Shown: piece by piece, positions 14,704 to 16,656 of the stretch
Position numbering within the stretch: the stretch's first letter is position 1
How the letters are laid out: each line of letters begins with the position of its first letter
Assembly (NCBI GenBank): GCA_016302985.1
Contig: JAEDMN010000042.1
Coordinates: 1 to 16,656 of the forward strand
Reading direction: 5' to 3'
Source: Kiritimatiellia bacterium
Lineage (GTDB): Bacteria; Verrucomicrobiota; Kiritimatiellia; RFP12; UBA1067
DNA: 16,656 nt
Notes under the pieces: model-generated
The model's input: only the letters and a program-made list of their open reading frames with translations
Databases searched by the model: none
What the model was told of the DNA's origin: nothing
Translations under genes and position numbers: made by a program

Positions 14704-15918
14704 ATGAAAAAGATCCAGAAAGTCCTCGTCGTCAACTGCGGCTCCTCGTCGCTCAAGTTCCAGCTCTTCGACATGAGGGGCGAGCAGATGCTCTGCAAGG
14801 GCCTTGTCGAGCGCATCGGCATCGACGGTTCGCGTCTCGTCTACACGAAGACGGGCTGCGACAAGGTCGTGCGCGAGGTTCCGATGAAGAACCACGTCGA
14901 AGCGATTGCGCAGGTCATGGCGGTCCTGACGGACGCGGAGGTCGGCGTCATCAAGTCCCTCTCGGAGCTGGACGCCATTGGCCACCGCGTCGTGCATGGC
15001 GGCGACAAGTTCTCCGCTCCCGCGCTGATCAACGCCGCGGCGAAGAAGCTGATCCAGAAGTGCGTGCCCCTTGCGCCCCTCCACAACCCCGCGAATCTGC
15101 AGGGTATCGAGGCGTGCGAAAAGGCGGCGAAGGGTGTGCCGAATGTCGGCGTCTTCGACACGGCCTTCCACCAGACGATGCCCGGCTGCGCGTACGAGTA
15201 TGCGCTGCCCCGCAAGGTCGCCCGCAAGTATGGCATCCGCAAGTACGGTTTCCACGGCACGTCCCACAAGTTCATTGCGCAGGCCGCCGCCGCGTGGCTG
15301 AAGAAGCCGCTGAAGAAGGTCAACCTCGTGACCTGCCATCTCGGCAACGGCTCCTCCATCGCCGCCGTCAAGGCTGGCGAATGCATCGACACGACGATGG
15401 GACTCACGCCGCTGGACGGTCTCGTCATGGGCACCCGTTCCGGTTGCGTGGATCCGGGCGTGCTCTTCTTCCTCGCGAAGCAGGGCTACTCGGTCGAGCA
15501 GCTCGACAAGATGCTGAACAAGGAGTCGGGCTTCCAGGGCCTTTCCGGCGCGATGGGCGGCGACTCCCGCGACGTGGTCGCGAAGGCCAATGCCGGCGAC
15601 ATCGATGCGGTCGAGGCGCTCGAGGCCTTTGGTCATCGCGCGGTGATCTACATCGGCGGCTACAACACGCTTGTCGGCGGCGCCGACGCGATTGTCATGG
15701 CGGGTGGCATCGGCGAAAACGCCGCGGAGCTCCGCGAGCAGATCGTCAAGCGCCTCGGGGCGCTTGGCGTGAAGCTGGACAAGAAGGCGAACCTCAAGGT
15801 CCGCTTCGGAGCCAGCGGGGTGATTTCCACGAAGGACTCCAAGATCCCCGTGGTGGTCATTCCCACGAACGAAGAGCTGATGATCGCCCGCGAGACGGTC
15901 GCCGTTCTTTCCAAGTAA
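14704..15918 (+). CDS. ackA: Acetate kinase
   Basis: Cytoplasmic enzyme that transfers the phosphate of acetyl phosphate to ADP, giving acetate and ATP (reversible). 404 residues, close to the ~400 usual for AckA. All family signatures are present: VVNCGSSSLKF with Asn11, GHRVVHGG with Arg95, VFDTAFHQTMP with Asp152, the FHGTSH motif with His184, CHLGNGSS, MGTRSG with Arg245, GGIGENAAELR, and PTNEE with Glu390. These match the substrate and catalytic residues known from the Methanosarcina enzyme (N7, R91, D148, H180, R241, E384). ATG 14704 is chosen because an in-frame GTG at 14674 lies in the loop/stem of the terminator, and MKKIQKVLVVN is a normal AckA start. No clear Shine-Dalgarno sequence is visible. 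pta follows after 145 bp, so the pair forms the acetate-producing branch of fermentation. No missing residues or frameshift. Confidence 0.98.
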   Translation: MKKIQKVLVVNCGSSSLKFQLFDMRGEQMLCKGLVERIGIDGSRLVYTKTGCDKVVREVPMKNHVEAIAQVMAVLTDAEVGVIKSLSELDAIGHRVVHGGDKFSAPALINAAAKKLIQKCVPLAPLHNPANLQGIEACEKAAKGVPNVGVFDTAFHQTMPGCAYEYALPRKVARKYGIRKYGFHGTSHKFIAQAAAAWLKKPLKKVNLVTCHLGNGSSIAAVKAGECIDTTMGLTPLDGLVMGTRSGCVDPGVLFFLAKQGYSVEQLDKMLNKESGFQGLSGAMGGDSRDVVAKANAGDIDAVEALEAFGHRAVIYIGGYNTLVGGADAIVMAGGIGENAAELREQIVKRLGALGVKLDKKANLKVRFGASGVISTKDSKIPVVVIPTNEELMIARETVAVLSK

Positions 15919-15956
15919 GCCTCGGCCGGGGGGATTTCAAGCTCCTCGGCCATCCC

Positions 15957-15987
15957 TCCCTCCGCGTCCACATGGCTCGCGGAGGGA
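15957..15987 (+). promoter_or_regulatory. Hairpin between ackA and pta
   Basis: A perfect 10-bp inverted repeat, TCCCTCCGCG (15957-15966) and CGCGGAGGGA (15978-15987), with an 11-nt loop. Only CGTTCACTTT follows, so it is not a strong intrinsic terminator. An upstream GGGGGGAT (15928-15935) can pair with ATCCCTCC (15952-15959, one G-T pair), which would exclude the first hairpin. It may set the ackA to pta transcript ratio or protect the ackA mRNA 3' end; this is inference. The rest of the 145-bp gap holds an 8-bp direct repeat CCTCGGCC (15920, 15944) and no clear promoter. Confidence 0.45.
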
Positions 15988-16063
15988 CGTTCACTTTGGA
16001 CGGCCTCCGGGAGCCGGTTCCGTCGCAGCATTCCATCAACAACCCTCAAGTTTGAGAACCACA

Positions 16064-16656
16064 ATGAACGCAATCAAGTCTATCATCGAAAAGGCCTCGA
16101 AACTCAACGGCACCATCGTCCTGCCCGAGGGCATGGATCCCCGCGTCATCACCGCGGCCTGCAGCTGCGTGGACCGCAAGATCTGCACGCCCATCGTGCT
16201 CGGCACGCCGCAGGAGATTTCCGACGCGGAGGCGAAGTCCGGGCTTTCCCTTGCCGAGCGCGGGATCAAGGTCATCGACTACACGACGGATCCGATGGGC
16301 GACGAGCTGGCGAAGGTCTACCTCGAGGCGTGGAACGCAAAGGAGTCCCGCAAGCCCGTCGAGAAGCAGAAGATCATCGACCTCGCGGCGGCGACGAAGA
16401 CGCTGCGCACGAAGCGCATCTACTTCGGCGGCATGATGGTCAAGCAGGGCCTGGTCAACGGTCTGGTGGCGGGCTCCATCGCCTCGACGGGCGACATGCT
16501 CCGCGCCGCGTTCCACACGCTCGGCACGCAGAAGGGCGTGAAGACGGCCTCCAGCTGCTTCATCATGGACCTCCGCGAGCCTACGGCGAGCGGCGACAGC
16601 GTGCTGGCGTTCGGCGACTGCGCCGTGATTCCCAACCCCACGGCCGAGCAGCTGGT
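16064..16656 (+). CDS. pta: Phosphate acetyltransferase, N-terminal part (3' end outside window)
   Basis: Converts acetyl-CoA plus phosphate to acetyl phosphate and CoA, supplying acetate kinase encoded just upstream. ATG at 16064 gives MNAIKSIIEKASKLNGTIVLPEG, the normal beginning of the short, single-domain Pta form (about 330 residues), without the DRTGG/AAA-like N-terminal extension of the long E. coli type. About 197 residues are in the window and the frame stays open to the edge. Family landmarks: IVLPEG, DPRVITAA, IYFGGMMVKQGLVNGLVAGS, AST..MLRAAFHTLG, ASSCFIMD and the start of FGDCAVIPNPTAEQL. The translation was read from the DNA directly. No strong Shine-Dalgarno sequence is seen (TTTGAGAACCACA precedes the ATG). 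A phosphate butyryltransferase is less likely given the neighbouring ackA and the MVKQG/VAGS spacing. Confidence 0.95.
   Translation, partial: MNAIKSIIEKASKLNGTIVLPEGMDPRVITAACSCVDRKICTPIVLGTPQEISDAEAKSGLSLAERGIKVIDYTTDPMGDELAKVYLEAWNAKESRKPVEKQKIIDLAAATKTLRTKRIYFGGMMVKQGLVNGLVAGSIASTGDMLRAAFHTLGTQKGVKTASSCFIMDLREPTASGDSVLAFGDCAVIPNPTAEQL

Noticed and set aside
14689..15636. A 315-codon minus-strand open frame opposite ackA
   Set aside because: Same in-register shadow effect; the sense strand carries every acetate kinase signature.
1..16656. CRISPR array, tRNA/rRNA, insertion sequence or phage genes
   Set aside because: No regularly spaced DNA repeats, no cloverleaf or rRNA-like sequence, and no transposase, integrase or structural phage protein was seen; repeats here are protein-level modules.

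Overview
The window is GC-rich and strongly prefers codons ending in G or C. It holds five protein-coding genes, all on the + strand, and two of them are cut by the window edges. I saw no tRNA, rRNA, CRISPR array or insertion sequence. The style of the two large secreted-type proteins (modular beta-sandwich proteins, C-x-GWT...LxW modules, arrays of DxDxDGxxD calcium loops, AF(V/L)DxDG(N/D)G motifs) suggests an anaerobic, fermentative member of the Verrucomicrobiota/Kiritimatiellota/Lentisphaerota group, probably from a gut or rumen community. That assignment is inference from protein style, not from a marker gene.

Left part (1-2502): the 3' end of a large modular protein with a thioredoxin-like segment and two C-x-GWT type modules ends at 1966. 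A roughly 100-bp gap follows, holding a GC palindrome and a plausible promoter. Next is a small lipoprotein with a clear LTGC lipobox and a helical, charged mature part.

Centre (2529-14648): only 26 bp after the lipoprotein, and with a good Shine-Dalgarno sequence, starts a 4,039-residue exported protein that fills almost three quarters of the window. From N to C terminus it shows a signal peptide, three tandem ~240-residue two-module repeats (Calx-beta-like plus PKD-like), a dockerin-like loop, a long stretch with about a dozen TSP3-type calcium loops, a LamG/concanavalin-like domain, a second calcium-loop cluster, and several beta-type C-terminal modules. It looks like a calcium-stiffened surface or matrix protein. 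The lipoprotein and the giant protein appear to form one transcription unit, closed by a strong intrinsic terminator at 14660-14692.

Right part (14704-16656): acetate kinase (ackA) starts 12 bp after that terminator, followed by the 5' part of phosphate acetyltransferase (pta). Together they turn acetyl-CoA into acetate with ATP synthesis, the usual energy-conserving end step of fermentation. They have no evident functional link to the giant protein.

The least explained part is the lipoprotein plus giant-protein pair. Also notable are the complete absence of TTA, CTA and TCA codons over the first 3,926 codons of the giant gene, which leaves an ~12-kb open antisense frame, and the terminator placed almost against the ackA start codon.
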